From NCBI RefSeq assembly GCF_002095575.1, contig NZ_MLJJ01000021.1, positions 1-64,000 on the forward strand: DNA of 64,000 bases, read 5' to 3'. The notes below the pieces were generated by a model. The model searched no databases and was not told the DNA's origin. It was given only the letters and a program-made list of their open reading frames with translations. The position numbers and the translations under genes were made by a program. Source of the stretch: Pantoea septica. Its GTDB lineage: Bacteria; Pseudomonadota; Gammaproteobacteria; Enterobacterales; Enterobacteriaceae. Below, one piece after another: positions 1-8,989 of the stretch; the first letter of the stretch is position 1, and each line of letters starts with the position of its first letter.

Positions 1-15
1 TTTTATGGGCTGAAT

Positions 16-753
16 ATGAGCTTCACACAAGACATACAGCAACTGGAGCCAGGTCAGCTTATCCAGCTTCTGGAAGTGGATGGCACCGCATTTGGCCTCG
101 ATACAATCCTGCGCTTTCACTCCTATAACATCCCTTCAGAAGGGTGGGCGGCATACGCTGCTGAAAACCTGCCGGCGATTATCTGGCAAGGAAATAAGTA
201 CGAGCCTTATCCGTATCAGCTGAAGGGTCTCGAGCTTTCCAGCACCGGATCTCAACCGACGCCAACACTTTCTGTCGGCAACGTAGGAAACTACGTCACC
301 GCGCTCTGCCTGCAGTATGACGACCTCGTTAAGGCGAAAGTAAAGGTCCATACCACGCTCGCTAAATATCTGGACGCGGCGAACTGGGTGGCAGGGAATG
401 CCAGTGCGCAACCTACTGAAGAGCGCGTGCAGCTCTTTTATGTGAATGCAAAGACCACGGAAACCCGTTCTCAGGTTGATTTCGAGCTGTGCTCCCCGTT
501 TGACGTGCAGAGCCTGCAGCTGCCCACCAGGCAAATCACTCCCGTTTGTACATGGTGCATGCGTGGCTGGTATCGGACCGGGACAGGCTGCGACTACAAC
601 GGAAATCGCTATTTCCTCAAAGACGGAACGCCTACGGACAACCCTGCGCTGGATGTATGCGGCGGACGACTGAGCGACTGCAAGCTGCGGTTCGGCGAAG
701 ACCAGCCTCTGTCATTTGGTGGGTTCCCGGCCGCTAACCTGCAGGGCAAATAA
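16..753 (+). CDS. Phage minor tail protein L (lambda gpL family)
   Basis: A 245-residue protein of the lambda gpL type, part of the tail-tip complex that nucleates assembly of the siphovirus tail. The N-terminal half has the family pattern of short beta-rich segments. The C-terminal third carries conserved cysteines near residues 178, 181, 192, 215 and 222; in lambda gpL, cysteines in this region bind an iron-sulfur cluster. It is followed after 2 bases by the K-like gene, then I and J, the canonical order L-K-I-J. The length is close to lambda gpL (232 residues). The family call is firm from sequence and synteny; the cluster is inferred from the family. Confidence 0.9.
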   Translation: MSFTQDIQQLEPGQLIQLLEVDGTAFGLDTILRFHSYNIPSEGWAAYAAENLPAIIWQGNKYEPYPYQLKGLELSSTGSQPTPTLSVGNVGNYVTALCLQYDDLVKAKVKVHTTLAKYLDAANWVAGNASAQPTEERVQLFYVNAKTTETRSQVDFELCSPFDVQSLQLPTRQITPVCTWCMRGWYRTGTGCDYNGNRYFLKDGTPTDNPALDVCGGRLSDCKLRFGEDQPLSFGGFPAANLQGK

Positions 754-755
754 TC

Positions 756-1475
756 ATGCGTAAAAAGATAATGAATGCAATTCAGTCGCATGTTGAAGCT
801 GAGTATCCGAAAGAGGCGTGCGGGGTGGTAGTGCAGATTGGGAGGGCGCAAGAGTACATTTCTTGCCGAAACATCTCCGCTACTCCGACTGACAGCTTCA
901 CGCTATCTCCGGAGGATTTTGCCGCGGCAGAGAAGCAGGGCGACATTTTGATGATTATCCATTCGCACCCCGATGTGGTTCAGCTGGTTCCTTCTGAGAT
1001 GGACCGCATCCAGTGCGACCACTCGGGCGTGGAGTGGGGGATCATGTCGTGGCCGGATGGTGATTTCTGCACCATCTCCCCTCGAGGCGATCGCGATTAT
1101 GCAGGTCGGCAGTGGGTGCTGGGGCATGCCGACTGCTGGACGCTCATCATGGACTATTACCGGCAGGAGCACGGCATAGAGCTGAATAACTGGTCTGTCG
1201 ATTACGAGTGGTGGAAAGACGGCAAAGAGAACCGCTACGACGATAACTGGAAGGAAGAAGGCTTTATCGAAGTACCGGCAGCAGAGATGCGCGATGGGGA
1301 CATGATCATGATGCAGCTTCAGGCTCCTGTTACCAATCACGCTGCGATATATCTCGGCGACAACATCATGCTGCATCACGGATTCGGCAGCCTCTCCGCT
1401 CGAGTGCCGTACGGTAAGTATTATCGCGACAGAACGGTGCGCGTTGTACGAAGAAAGGAGCTTATCGATGCTTAA
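756..1475 (+). CDS. Phage tail tip protein K: JAMM plus NlpC/P60 peptidase
   Basis: A 239-residue two-domain protein. The N-terminal half is JAB/JAMM-like, with the zinc motif H-S-H-P followed by S..D around residues 69-82. The C-terminal half is NlpC/P60-like: a Cys in the context GHADCW near residue 128 and a later His in HAAIYLG. In lambda, gpK belongs to the tail tip and is thought to cut peptidoglycan during DNA entry. Both active-site signatures look intact. It lies 2 bases after L and overlaps I by 8 bases, so translation is coupled. Confidence 0.9.
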   Translation: MRKKIMNAIQSHVEAEYPKEACGVVVQIGRAQEYISCRNISATPTDSFTLSPEDFAAAEKQGDILMIIHSHPDVVQLVPSEMDRIQCDHSGVEWGIMSWPDGDFCTISPRGDRDYAGRQWVLGHADCWTLIMDYYRQEHGIELNNWSVDYEWWKDGKENRYDDNWKEEGFIEVPAAEMRDGDMIMMQLQAPVTNHAAIYLGDNIMLHHGFGSLSARVPYGKYYRDRTVRVVRRKELIDA

Positions 1476-2082
1476 AACAATGACACTCAGCGGCGCTCTG
1501 GCAAAAAAGTTTGGCAAGACGCATCAGTATCATGTTGCTGACCTGAGAGAGATGCTGCGCGCAATGTGCGCTACTGTGCCGGGGTTCAAAAAATACGTTT
1601 CTAACGCTCACCTGAGCGGGTTGCGATTCGCTTTCTTCAGCGGCAAAGACAATATTGGCGTGCAGGAATTCGATATGTCGCGCGGCGCAGAAGAATACCG
1701 TATGACGCCAGTTATCGAGGGCCGCAAGAGCGGTGGCATCCTGCAGGTTGTTATAGGCGCAGTGGCTCTCGTTGCAGCGTATTTTACCGCGGGCGCAGCG
1801 CTCACTGCTTTCGGCCTGAGTGCTGCGGCGGCATCGGGCGTAACCACAGCGTTAACCGGACTGGGCTTATCGATGGCGCTGGGCGGGGTAGTCAGCCTGT
1901 TAACGCCTCAGCCTAAATACAGTGTCGGCGCCTCCTCCAGTGCAGACAACAAACCAAACTATGCCTTTGGCGCTCCGGTAAATACCGTTGCAATGGGTTA
2001 TCCCGTTCCGGTCTTGTACGGCGGCAGGGAGATAGGCGGGGCCATCATAAGCGCCGGCATCTTCTCCAGTGACCAGCAATAA
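1468..2082 (+). CDS. Phage tail assembly protein I
   Basis: About 204 residues, lambda gpI family. The start chosen is the ATG that overlaps the end of K by 8 bases, preceded by a GGAG ribosome site; a longer reading from 1444 would lie mostly inside K. Central residues are rich in Gly/Ala and hydrophobic (about residues 85-145), as in this family, followed by a Gly-rich C-terminus. gpI is needed for tail-tip assembly, but its exact role is not established. Confidence 0.85.
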   Translation: MLKTMTLSGALAKKFGKTHQYHVADLREMLRAMCATVPGFKKYVSNAHLSGLRFAFFSGKDNIGVQEFDMSRGAEEYRMTPVIEGRKSGGILQVVIGAVALVAAYFTAGAALTAFGLSAAAASGVTTALTGLGLSMALGGVVSLLTPQPKYSVGASSSADNKPNYAFGAPVNTVAMGYPVPVLYGGREIGGAIISAGIFSSDQQ

Positions 2083-2094
2083 CCAACAGCTTAC

Positions 2095-2118
2095 AGCCAC
2101 CTCAAGGTGGCTTTTTTT
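2095..2118 (+). terminator. Hairpin plus T-run between tail genes I and J
   Basis: AGCCACC (2095-2101), loop TCAA, GGTGGCT (2106-2112), then a run of seven T ending at 2118. This is a textbook intrinsic terminator inside what should be one late operon, 12 bases ahead of the J start. It could attenuate J or be read through under late antitermination. Confidence 0.7.
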
Positions 2119-2129
2119 ATGGGTGGAAT

Positions 2130-5100
2130 ATGCGACTTCTTGAAGGGGCGACCGTTATTCACGGACAAAAAGGCGGCGGCGGAAGCGCTCATACACCGGT
2201 AGAGCAGCCAGATGACCTGTTGTCCGTAGCGAAGCTGAAGATGCTTCTGGCTATCGCAGAGGGAGAAATTCAGGGAGATCTGACTGCTCAGCAAATCTTT
2301 CTTAATGACACGGCGCTGGCTAACGATGACGGCACATACAATTTCACCGGAGTGAAATGGGAATACCGCTCTGGCACGCAGGATCAGACCTACATTCAGG
2401 GGTTGCCGGAAATCGACAACGAAACCTCAGCCGGCATCAAAGTAACCACTTCATCGCCATGGGTCCGCCAGTTCACTGACTTGACGCTGGATGCTGTGCG
2501 CATCAAGCTGAGCCTGCCCGCGCAGTATGCCTATAAAGATAACGGCGACATGATTGGCACGGTTACGCAGTACGCTATCGACCTGTCAACGGATGGCGGC
2601 GCATGGCAAACGGTAGTGAATGGCAAGTTTGACGGGAAAACCACGTCAGAGTATCAGCGCGATCACCGCTTGGACCTTCCACCTGCAACCTCGGGCTGGT
2701 CGGTGCGGGTGCGTAGAATTACCGCAGACTCAAGCTCAACAAAGCTCGTTAACGCATTCAGCGTGTTTTCGTATGCTGAAGTAATCGACAGCAAGCTGCG
2801 TTATCCCAACACAGCACTTCTTTATATAGAGCTCGACTCAAGCCAGTTTAACGGCAGCGTACCGAAAACGACCTGCAAGCCAAAGGGTAAGGTCGTCAAA
2901 GTCCCTACCACTTACGATCCGGCCTCTCGAACCTATAGCGGCACATGGGCGGGCGATTTCAAGCTGGCTTACACGAATAACCCTGCATGGGTCTTCTATG
3001 ACCTGGTGCTGGATGAAATCTACGGCATGGGAACGCGCGTAGATGCTTCCATGATTGATAAATGGGAGCTTTATGCGATTGCGCAGTATTGCGATCAGAT
3101 GGTCAGCAATGGTGCAGGCGGCCTAGAGCCTCGCTTTACCTGCAACGTCTATATACAGAATCAGCAGGACGCCTATAACGTTCTGAAGGACATTGCCGCT
3201 ATCTTCCGCGGGATCACCTTTTGGGGTAACGACCAGATTTATGTGAAGGCCGACGTACCGCAGGATGACGTGGATTTCGTTTATCACGCCTCTAACGTAA
3301 TCGACGGGCTGTTTACGTACGCGGGCGGCTCATACAAGAACCGCTATACCTCGTGTCAGGTGTCATGGTCTGACCCACAGAACCATTATTCAGACACCAT
3401 CGAGGGCGTTTACGACACAGACCTTGTGCAACGTTACGGCGTAAATGAAACGCAACTTACTGCTATCGGCTGCACCACACAAAGCGAGGCTCACCGCCGC
3501 GGACGCTGGGCTATTCTGTCCAATTCAAAAGACGGCACTATTTCATTCAGTGTCGGACTTGATGGTTATATCCCGCTGCCTGCAGAAGTTATCGGCGTGG
3601 CAGACCCGTTCCGCGCAGGCAAGCAGAATGGCGGCCGCCTTAGCGCCGTTAACGGCCTGAGCTTTACGCTTGACCGCGCTGCTGATTATGCTGCTGGCGA
3701 CAGGCTGGTGCTTAACTTGCCAGACGGTACAGCACAGACTCGCACCATCTCAAGCGTCAGCGCAGACAAGAAAACGGTCAGGGTGAGTACCTCATACTCG
3801 CGGACCCCGGTTGCAGGCGCAGTGTGGGCTATCGACAGTGATAATCTGGCTATCCAGTACTTTCGCGTCACCTCCATCGCTTCAAATGACGACGGTACGT
3901 TCACGATATCTGGCGTGCAGCACGATCCGAATAAGTACCGTTACATTGATGACGGCGTGAATATTGACCCGGCACCGATTACCGTCACACCCCCCGGAGT
4001 GATGCAGGCACCAGCGAATATCGTCATCAGCGAGGTGGATTATATTGCGCAGGGGCTTACAGTCGCCTCAATGCAGGTAACATGGGACAAAGTGCCGAAT
4101 GCCATCAGATATACGGCCCAATGGCGCAAGGATAACGGTGACTGGGTTAACGTAGGTCAGGTCAGTTCGCAGGGCTTCACAATTCAGGGGATTTACTCGG
4201 GGGTTTATGATGTGCGCGTACGCGCAGTCAATGCGGTAGACGTGTCTTCTCCGTGGGGATATGCAGAATCAACATCATTAAACGGGAAAGTTGGAAAGCC
4301 CGGCACACCCGTTAATTTGATGGCTACGGATAACGTGGTATGGAATATCGATATCACCTGGGGATTTCCAGAAGGATCGGGAGATACCGCCTATACAGAA
4401 ATTCAGGTGGCAACAACGGCAGACGGGCAGAACCCGCAGTTCCTCGCATACGTTCCTTACCCCGGCGTCAGCTATCAGCACGGTCCTATGCCCGCTGGCG
4501 TTCGCCGCTGGTATCGCGCGCGTCTGGTGGACAAGATCGGCAACACAGGTGACTGGACGGCTTTTGCCGCCGGCATGTCAAACGTTAATGCGGATGACCT
4601 GATCGGCAGTGTGGTAGAAGAGTTCCTGACGTCTCCCGATGGTAAAGCGCTTCTTGACCCGCTAATCACTGACCCGCAGGCGCTGCTGCAGAACATGCTG
4701 GCTGATTACGATTCAGTAAATCAGCAGTGGGCAAACTATGGCGATAATCGAGCTGGCATTCTTCAGGCTCAGAAAGTGGCCGCGGATGCTGAAAGCGCTG
4801 TTGCTCAGCTTGAGACGGACGTTGTAGCCCAGTTTGCTCAACAGCAGGCAGCTATTCAGCAGAAGTTTACTGCCTATGCAGATGCAGATAACCCTTCAGC
4901 AATTTACACGCTTAAAACAGGCATTCGCTATAACGGCGTCAATTACGATGCGGGATTGTCAGTGGCCGCGACTGTCAATGGCAGCGGCGGCGTAGATACT
5001 CGTGTTGCGGTCAATGCCAACCAATTCGTCGTAATGAGTGGTGTCGGCAACAGCCTCTATTCGCCTTTTGTCATTAAAGATGGCCAGGTACTTATCAGCC

Positions 5101-5318
5101 AGGGATTTATTGGCCAAGGCTGGATCAATAACGCCATGATCGGCGATTACATTCAGTCGAATAATTTCGTGGCTGGCTCGGTAGGCTGGCGGCTTGATAA
5201 GTCGGGGACGTTCGAGCGAAACGCGGCGAATGGTTCAGGCAGAGTTATTGACACAGGGGTTCTCAAACTGACCTACGACGCTAATGGAACTTTACGAATC
5301 AGAGAAGGGCTCTGGTAA
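2130..5318 (+). CDS. Phage tail tip host-specificity protein J
   Basis: A 1062-residue protein of the lambda gpJ family, the central tail-tip fibre that recognises the outer-membrane receptor. The N-terminal ~600 residues follow gpJ closely, including LLSVAKLKMLLAIAEGEIQG near residue 30 and an ALYAIAQYCDQ-like stretch near residue 313. Residues about 630-830 look like fibronectin type III modules. The C-terminal ~200 residues, which determine receptor choice in lambda, are the least conserved. The start is the ATG after a GGGTGG ribosome site. The receptor cannot be predicted. Confidence 0.93.
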   Translation: MRLLEGATVIHGQKGGGGSAHTPVEQPDDLLSVAKLKMLLAIAEGEIQGDLTAQQIFLNDTALANDDGTYNFTGVKWEYRSGTQDQTYIQGLPEIDNETSAGIKVTTSSPWVRQFTDLTLDAVRIKLSLPAQYAYKDNGDMIGTVTQYAIDLSTDGGAWQTVVNGKFDGKTTSEYQRDHRLDLPPATSGWSVRVRRITADSSSTKLVNAFSVFSYAEVIDSKLRYPNTALLYIELDSSQFNGSVPKTTCKPKGKVVKVPTTYDPASRTYSGTWAGDFKLAYTNNPAWVFYDLVLDEIYGMGTRVDASMIDKWELYAIAQYCDQMVSNGAGGLEPRFTCNVYIQNQQDAYNVLKDIAAIFRGITFWGNDQIYVKADVPQDDVDFVYHASNVIDGLFTYAGGSYKNRYTSCQVSWSDPQNHYSDTIEGVYDTDLVQRYGVNETQLTAIGCTTQSEAHRRGRWAILSNSKDGTISFSVGLDGYIPLPAEVIGVADPFRAGKQNGGRLSAVNGLSFTLDRAADYAAGDRLVLNLPDGTAQTRTISSVSADKKTVRVSTSYSRTPVAGAVWAIDSDNLAIQYFRVTSIASNDDGTFTISGVQHDPNKYRYIDDGVNIDPAPITVTPPGVMQAPANIVISEVDYIAQGLTVASMQVTWDKVPNAIRYTAQWRKDNGDWVNVGQVSSQGFTIQGIYSGVYDVRVRAVNAVDVSSPWGYAESTSLNGKVGKPGTPVNLMATDNVVWNIDITWGFPEGSGDTAYTEIQVATTADGQNPQFLAYVPYPGVSYQHGPMPAGVRRWYRARLVDKIGNTGDWTAFAAGMSNVNADDLIGSVVEEFLTSPDGKALLDPLITDPQALLQNMLADYDSVNQQWANYGDNRAGILQAQKVAADAESAVAQLETDVVAQFAQQQAAIQQKFTAYADADNPSAIYTLKTGIRYNGVNYDAGLSVAATVNGSGGVDTRVAVNANQFVVMSGVGNSLYSPFVIKDGQVLISQGFIGQGWINNAMIGDYIQSNNFVAGSVGWRLDKSGTFERNAANGSGRVIDTGVLKLTYDANGTLRIREGLW

Positions 5319-5327
5319 GGAGAAAAA

Positions 5328-5627
5328 ATGCCATGTGGTCTGCAGTGCTGGGATGCCACAGGGAAATTAGTCGTCGATATCGGCGACTACAACACCAGAT
5401 ATTTGGGGCGGACGTCGGTAACGATACCTGCAAACGTTAATATGGTTTCTGGCTCTTTTGGCGGACTCACGGCGGCAGGCTCATTTGCCGTTGTTGTATC
5501 AGTATCCAGTAATTTTAACAACAATAACTTTGCAACCAGAACATATGATGGCGGCTATCGCGTTTGGAGATTATTCCAGAGCACCACCGCTGTAACATTA
5601 ACTTTAGATTTATACGCATTCATATGA
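5328..5627 (+). CDS. Small tail-tip associated protein (DUF6453-like)
   Basis: 99 residues, starting after a clear AGGAGA ribosome site 9 bases beyond J. The opening, a QCWDATGKLVVDI-type strand followed by a short loop and beta segments, resembles small proteins encoded directly after J in many enterobacterial lambda-like prophages (DUF6453 type, from memory). It shares the same N-terminal pattern with the next gene, and the two overlap by 4 bases (ATGA). A structural role next to the fibre is inferred only. Confidence 0.6.
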   Translation: MPCGLQCWDATGKLVVDIGDYNTRYLGRTSVTIPANVNMVSGSFGGLTAAGSFAVVVSVSSNFNNNNFATRTYDGGYRVWRLFQSTTAVTLTLDLYAFI

Positions 5628-6274
5628 GCGGTTATCAAATTTTCAATTCTTCAGGCGCATTGGTTATAGATTCAAACTATAAGGGAAGCTATTACCGCGA
5701 TAATGTGCAATACGGAGGGATTACCGATGTTGGCTATTACAATATTACTTGTCAGCTAGGGAACTCTACGGATATGGGCTTTGTCAGCGGAGGAGTGCCC
5801 GATGACGATAACCTGCGATGGTTCAAACCTAATAACAATGCAAAATTTTTCGCATCTAACCCAGCCTGGGTGACAGCAAATGCTGGAAGGATGGCAAGAA
5901 CACATAGCGGCATGCCGGTTGAAAGCGGTTATAAGGATGTTTTCAATGCATCTGGCGAGCTTATTTGGTCAGCCGTTATGGCTGCAAAAATTCCACGAAT
6001 TGTTGGTTTCTTTGATATCCCACCGAATTACGATCTCGATAACGCGGTCTACTCTCAGGGGATTGGAAATAACACCTGGGTTCTTATGAGTTCTTGCCCA
6101 AGCGGGAATATTTCTGACGACGGAACTAGCACAGGCTATTCAGGATTGTTTTTTAGATTTTCAAATGGGACACTGCAATGTCAATGGGTAAATAAACTCC
6201 AGCAAAGTTGGGCTAACAGCTTAAAGCCGTATGGTTTGCGCATACCTTATGCCATTATCCCTAATTTAAGCTGA
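5624..6274 (+). CDS. Tail-tip associated protein, partial paralogue of the preceding gene
   Basis: 216 residues. The ATG overlaps the stop of the preceding gene as ATGA, so translation is coupled. The first ~20 residues (YQIFNSSGALVIDSN) match the opening pattern of the 99-residue neighbour; the rest is a longer beta-rich, aromatic and Asn-rich domain typical of surface-exposed tail decorations. The base composition is lower in GC than J, which fits a swapped receptor-binding cassette. The function is not known. Confidence 0.55.
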   Translation: MSGYQIFNSSGALVIDSNYKGSYYRDNVQYGGITDVGYYNITCQLGNSTDMGFVSGGVPDDDNLRWFKPNNNAKFFASNPAWVTANAGRMARTHSGMPVESGYKDVFNASGELIWSAVMAAKIPRIVGFFDIPPNYDLDNAVYSQGIGNNTWVLMSSCPSGNISDDGTSTGYSGLFFRFSNGTLQCQWVNKLQQSWANSLKPYGLRIPYAIIPNLS

Positions 6275-6355
6275 CGATGATCGTGACGATCAAATAATTG
6301 AATTGCACTTTTAAAGATAAGGGTATTCTATGCGCTTATAACTTGTGAGGTGCTC

Positions 6356-6640
6356 ATGTATAAATTTCTGTATCCTGTCGTGTTTATGCTGGCTACCGTT
6401 ACTGCGAAAGCCAATGTTATCAAATACCCCGTTCGCGCTGAAAACCTTCGTATCGGTGGCGAAGTTAATGTGCTTTACGATGTTAACAAAATCGGGAGAG
6501 TTGAGAACATCCGCCTCATCAGTGCGGAGCCGCCTGATGTTTTCGATCGAAGCGTACGCAAGCAAATTTCGTACTGGAAGTTTTCACCTGGCAATGCCAG
6601 AAAAGATGAGCAGCTAAGAATCCTTTTCAAAGCTAATTAA
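6356..6640 (+). CDS. Secreted TonB C-terminal-domain protein, prophage cargo
   Basis: 94 residues. The start is the ATG at 6356 behind GAGG. An N-terminal signal-like segment (KFLYPVVFMLATVTAKA) is followed by a fold resembling the TonB C-terminal domain: a YDVN..G.V.NI.L strand and the R.V.K.ISYWKF.P motif. No proline-rich spacer is present and no long anchor follows, so this is a periplasmic TonB-C module alone. It sits between tail genes, preceded by an AT-rich gap that may hold its own promoter and followed by its own terminator: the layout of a phage moron. Interference with TonB-dependent receptors is a hypothesis. Confidence 0.6.
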   Translation: MYKFLYPVVFMLATVTAKANVIKYPVRAENLRIGGEVNVLYDVNKIGRVENIRLISAEPPDVFDRSVRKQISYWKFSPGNARKDEQLRILFKAN

Positions 6641-6659
6641 GCCAAAATAAATCAACTAA

Positions 6660-6683
6660 CCCGGCCATTCAGCCGGGTTTTTT
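6660..6683 (+). terminator. Intrinsic terminator after the TonB-C cargo gene
   Basis: CCCGGC, loop CATTCA, GCCGGG, then six T. It closes the cargo gene before the tail-fibre gene, which starts 17 bases further on. Confidence 0.8.
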
Positions 6684-6700
6684 ATTGTCCGGAGAAAAGC

Positions 6701-7918
6701 ATGTCAGCAGGCACTATTGCTCTAAACAACAACTCAGCTACGGTCAGTGGCACTGGAACAAGTTTTACGACAGAGCTGAAGGTCGGTGATTTCATCGGCG
6801 TTATTGCTGGTGGAACCCCTTACACGTTGATTGTCGCGGCGATTGCATCTAACACCCAGCTAACTATTGGCGCAGCTTTTACTGGCCCGACAGCTAGCGG
6901 GCTTGCATGGTATGCCGTTCCCGCTAGCTTGATGTATGCGGTGACTCAGCAAACCATGAATGATATGGGCAAAATTCTTCGCGGCATGATTTTCGACAAA
7001 GCCAACTGGCAGCAGGTTTTCAGCGGAACCGGTAACGCAACTGTAACCTTGCCAGACGGAACCAGCTGGACAGGGCCGGCATGGAATAGCATCACCACTA
7101 CATTATCAGGTAAAGCGGCAAAAGGTGCTAACAGCGATATAACGGCTCTGTCAGGACTTACTACTGCACTCAGTATTGGACAGGGAGGAACAGGAGCAAA
7201 AAACGCTGCGGATGCGTTAACTAATCTGGGGCTTGGCTCAACATCTTCCCCGACATTTGGGGCTATCGAGCTGTCCTCAGATAAGCCTTATATTGATTTT
7301 CATGTTGGTTCATCCTCAGCAGACTACGATACAAGACTCATCAACCAGGTATCAGGGTACCTGGACGTAGTGGCAGCAAGCGGGAATGCGGGTTTAAGAG
7401 TGTACGGTGGATATCGATGCAGGAACGGCACTGCAGGTTCTTTCGGTAGCAACTCTTTTAACTATTACTGGAATACTAGCTCACAGATGGAGGTATGGGT
7501 AGACGCATCCAGAGTAGGCGCTATAACACTGTCGTCAGTATCCGATAAAGGGCTTAAGAAGGATATACGCTACAGAGAAGACACCGATCAGGCGCTTGCG
7601 GAGGTTTTGCAATGGCGGCCAGCTGATTTTAAGATGAAGGAGCGCGGCATTATGCCTGAAAGCCCGGATCAGCTTGGTTTCATCGCAAATGATATGTTTG
7701 AGGTTTCTCCAGAGTGTGTCAGCGGAAAAGGATTGCCAGAAGATTATGATATTGAGGCTGATCCTAATAACCCGGACGCATACTCACTAAATCAGGTGCC
7801 TATGATTGCCAAACTTACACAAGCAATTCAGGCCCAGCAAAAAATTATCAACGAACAGTCAGAGATCATCAAGGCTATGGGCGTCAGACTTAAAGACCTT
7901 GATGGTCTTGATGGCTAA
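6701..7918 (+). CDS. Phage side tail fibre with C-terminal S74-type chaperone
   Basis: 405 residues. The N-terminus has repeated short beta motifs typical of fibre shafts, and the middle has a GGTGAKNAADALTNLGLG collagen-free linker seen in many tail fibres. The C-terminal ~120 residues form an intramolecular chaperone of the endosialidase/peptidase S74 type: SDKGLKKDI near residue 284, a W.P.DF.MKE strand, LGFIANDM, and a final coiled coil (AIQAQQKIINEQSEIIKAM). Such chaperones help fibres trimerise and then cleave themselves off. The gene has its own ribosome site (CCGGAG) after a terminator. Confidence 0.85.
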   Translation: MSAGTIALNNNSATVSGTGTSFTTELKVGDFIGVIAGGTPYTLIVAAIASNTQLTIGAAFTGPTASGLAWYAVPASLMYAVTQQTMNDMGKILRGMIFDKANWQQVFSGTGNATVTLPDGTSWTGPAWNSITTTLSGKAAKGANSDITALSGLTTALSIGQGGTGAKNAADALTNLGLGSTSSPTFGAIELSSDKPYIDFHVGSSSADYDTRLINQVSGYLDVVAASGNAGLRVYGGYRCRNGTAGSFGSNSFNYYWNTSSQMEVWVDASRVGAITLSSVSDKGLKKDIRYREDTDQALAEVLQWRPADFKMKERGIMPESPDQLGFIANDMFEVSPECVSGKGLPEDYDIEADPNNPDAYSLNQVPMIAKLTQAIQAQQKIINEQSEIIKAMGVRLKDLDGLDG

Positions 7919-7938
7919 AAAAGCCCCGGCGACGGGGC
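7917..7938 (-). terminator. Hairpin downstream of tail fibre, T-run on the minus strand
   Basis: GCCCCG, loop GCGA, CGGGGC, with six A on the plus strand side. It is therefore a proper terminator for leftward transcripts and may also slow rightward ones leaving the fibre gene. Confidence 0.6.
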
Positions 7939-8013
7939 AGAGGTATACCGCGCCGATCTAAGCAGGCTACGGGGTGGGGTTCGTTAAGAATAGCCGTAGC
8001 GACTAGAAGGCAC

Positions 8014-8037
8014 AAAAACCCGGCGCTTTGGCCGGGT
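8014..8037 (-). terminator. Terminator of the antirepressor gene
   Basis: On the minus strand CCCGGC, loop CAAAGC, GCCGGG, then T-run (A-run 8014-8018 on plus). It lies just beyond the stop of the leftward BRO-type gene. Confidence 0.75.
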
Positions 8038-8061
8038 CGCTCATTTTTTTGCTGAAAGCAG

Positions 8062-8763
8062 TTATAGGTCTGAGATGTCAATGTTATAGATAGCCATCCA
8101 TGCCTCTGCCGGATATGAGTTTAAAGGAACTGTTTGATAATGAGGGGTCAGTATTTCAACAGGAAGCTTATGGTAGCTGCAGTAGTTTGCTAGGCTTTGC
8201 CAACTGTACTTTCCGGGTATTGAACTTTTGACATGCGCAATAGTTGCATGTCTAAAGCCTTCGCCTTTGCTGTGAACATATTTGTTATGTTGCATGACGT
8301 GGTTGCCGAAAGATCCACGTACAGATTTGAATTGTTCGTCTTTCTTTTCCAGCATCGCTTGCGCGCGTTCCGTCGCTTCTGCCTGGTCGGCAAGTTGGCG
8401 AAGTGCATCGGCATAGGTTTGTGGAACCATGTTATATCCGCCTGTTTTACGGATAGATGGAAGCACCTCGGATGTAACCCACTTCTTGAAGTGTTTGGCC
8501 TCGACCTTCTGCGATCCCATTACTGCATTGTACAATCCAGATTCATTGATAAGTGTCTGATTAGTATAGTTTCGTCCATTTTGCAGGGTATGCTTTCTTT
8601 TCTCATCATCATCAAGCCTCTCAGTCATATTGCTTGTTTCTGCATATCCAAGGATGTCGGCCACATCCTTAGCGACAAACCATACTTCTGAGTCTTCGTC
8701 GGTTATCGTTCTGACGGCATTACCATTGAAATCAAATTCATTTATCGCCATAGCTTTACTCAT
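8062..8763 (-). CDS. BRO-N domain phage antirepressor
   Basis: 233 residues, starting after a GGAG ribosome site. Residues ~10-110 are a BRO-N domain: V-W-F-V-A-K-D-V-A-D-I-L-G-Y, then L.ESGLYNAVMGS and KHFKKWVTSEVLPSIRKTG. A helical region rich in Ala/Glu/Gln (residues ~125-150) links to a C-terminal domain I do not recognise. BRO-N proteins of phages act as antirepressors or DNA-binding regulators. It is encoded opposite to the tail genes and closed by its own terminator, so it is probably independently controlled. Confidence 0.8.
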   Translation of the reverse strand: MSKAMAINEFDFNGNAVRTITDEDSEVWFVAKDVADILGYAETSNMTERLDDDEKRKHTLQNGRNYTNQTLINESGLYNAVMGSQKVEAKHFKKWVTSEVLPSIRKTGGYNMVPQTYADALRQLADQAEATERAQAMLEKKDEQFKSVRGSFGNHVMQHNKYVHSKGEGFRHATIAHVKSSIPGKYSWQSLANYCSYHKLPVEILTPHYQTVPLNSYPAEAWMAIYNIDISDL

Positions 8764-8951
8764 TTTTTCTCCATTTAGCCTTAAGGCATCTTTCCCTGTA
8801 ATGAATATCCGCTCAGATCTCAGCCTGATGCGGTTTGATTAAGTATCATACACAATAGGAATAATCTTATCTTCAAAGAAATCTTCCTTTTCGCCATGCG
8901 CTTTGCAAATCTCCAAAACAATTCTCCTTGAACAAATTTACCGATTGATAT

Positions 8952-8971
8952 TGCTGTTTATGTATACAGTA
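8952..8971 (+). promoter_or_regulatory. LexA (SOS) box
   Basis: TGCTGTTTATGTATACAGTA matches 17 of 20 positions of the E. coli consensus, with exact CTG-N10-CAG. It lies 18 bases before the ATG of the last prophage gene, a typical place for repression. Confidence 0.75.
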
Positions 8972-8989
8972 ATTTTACAGGGTAGTTTT

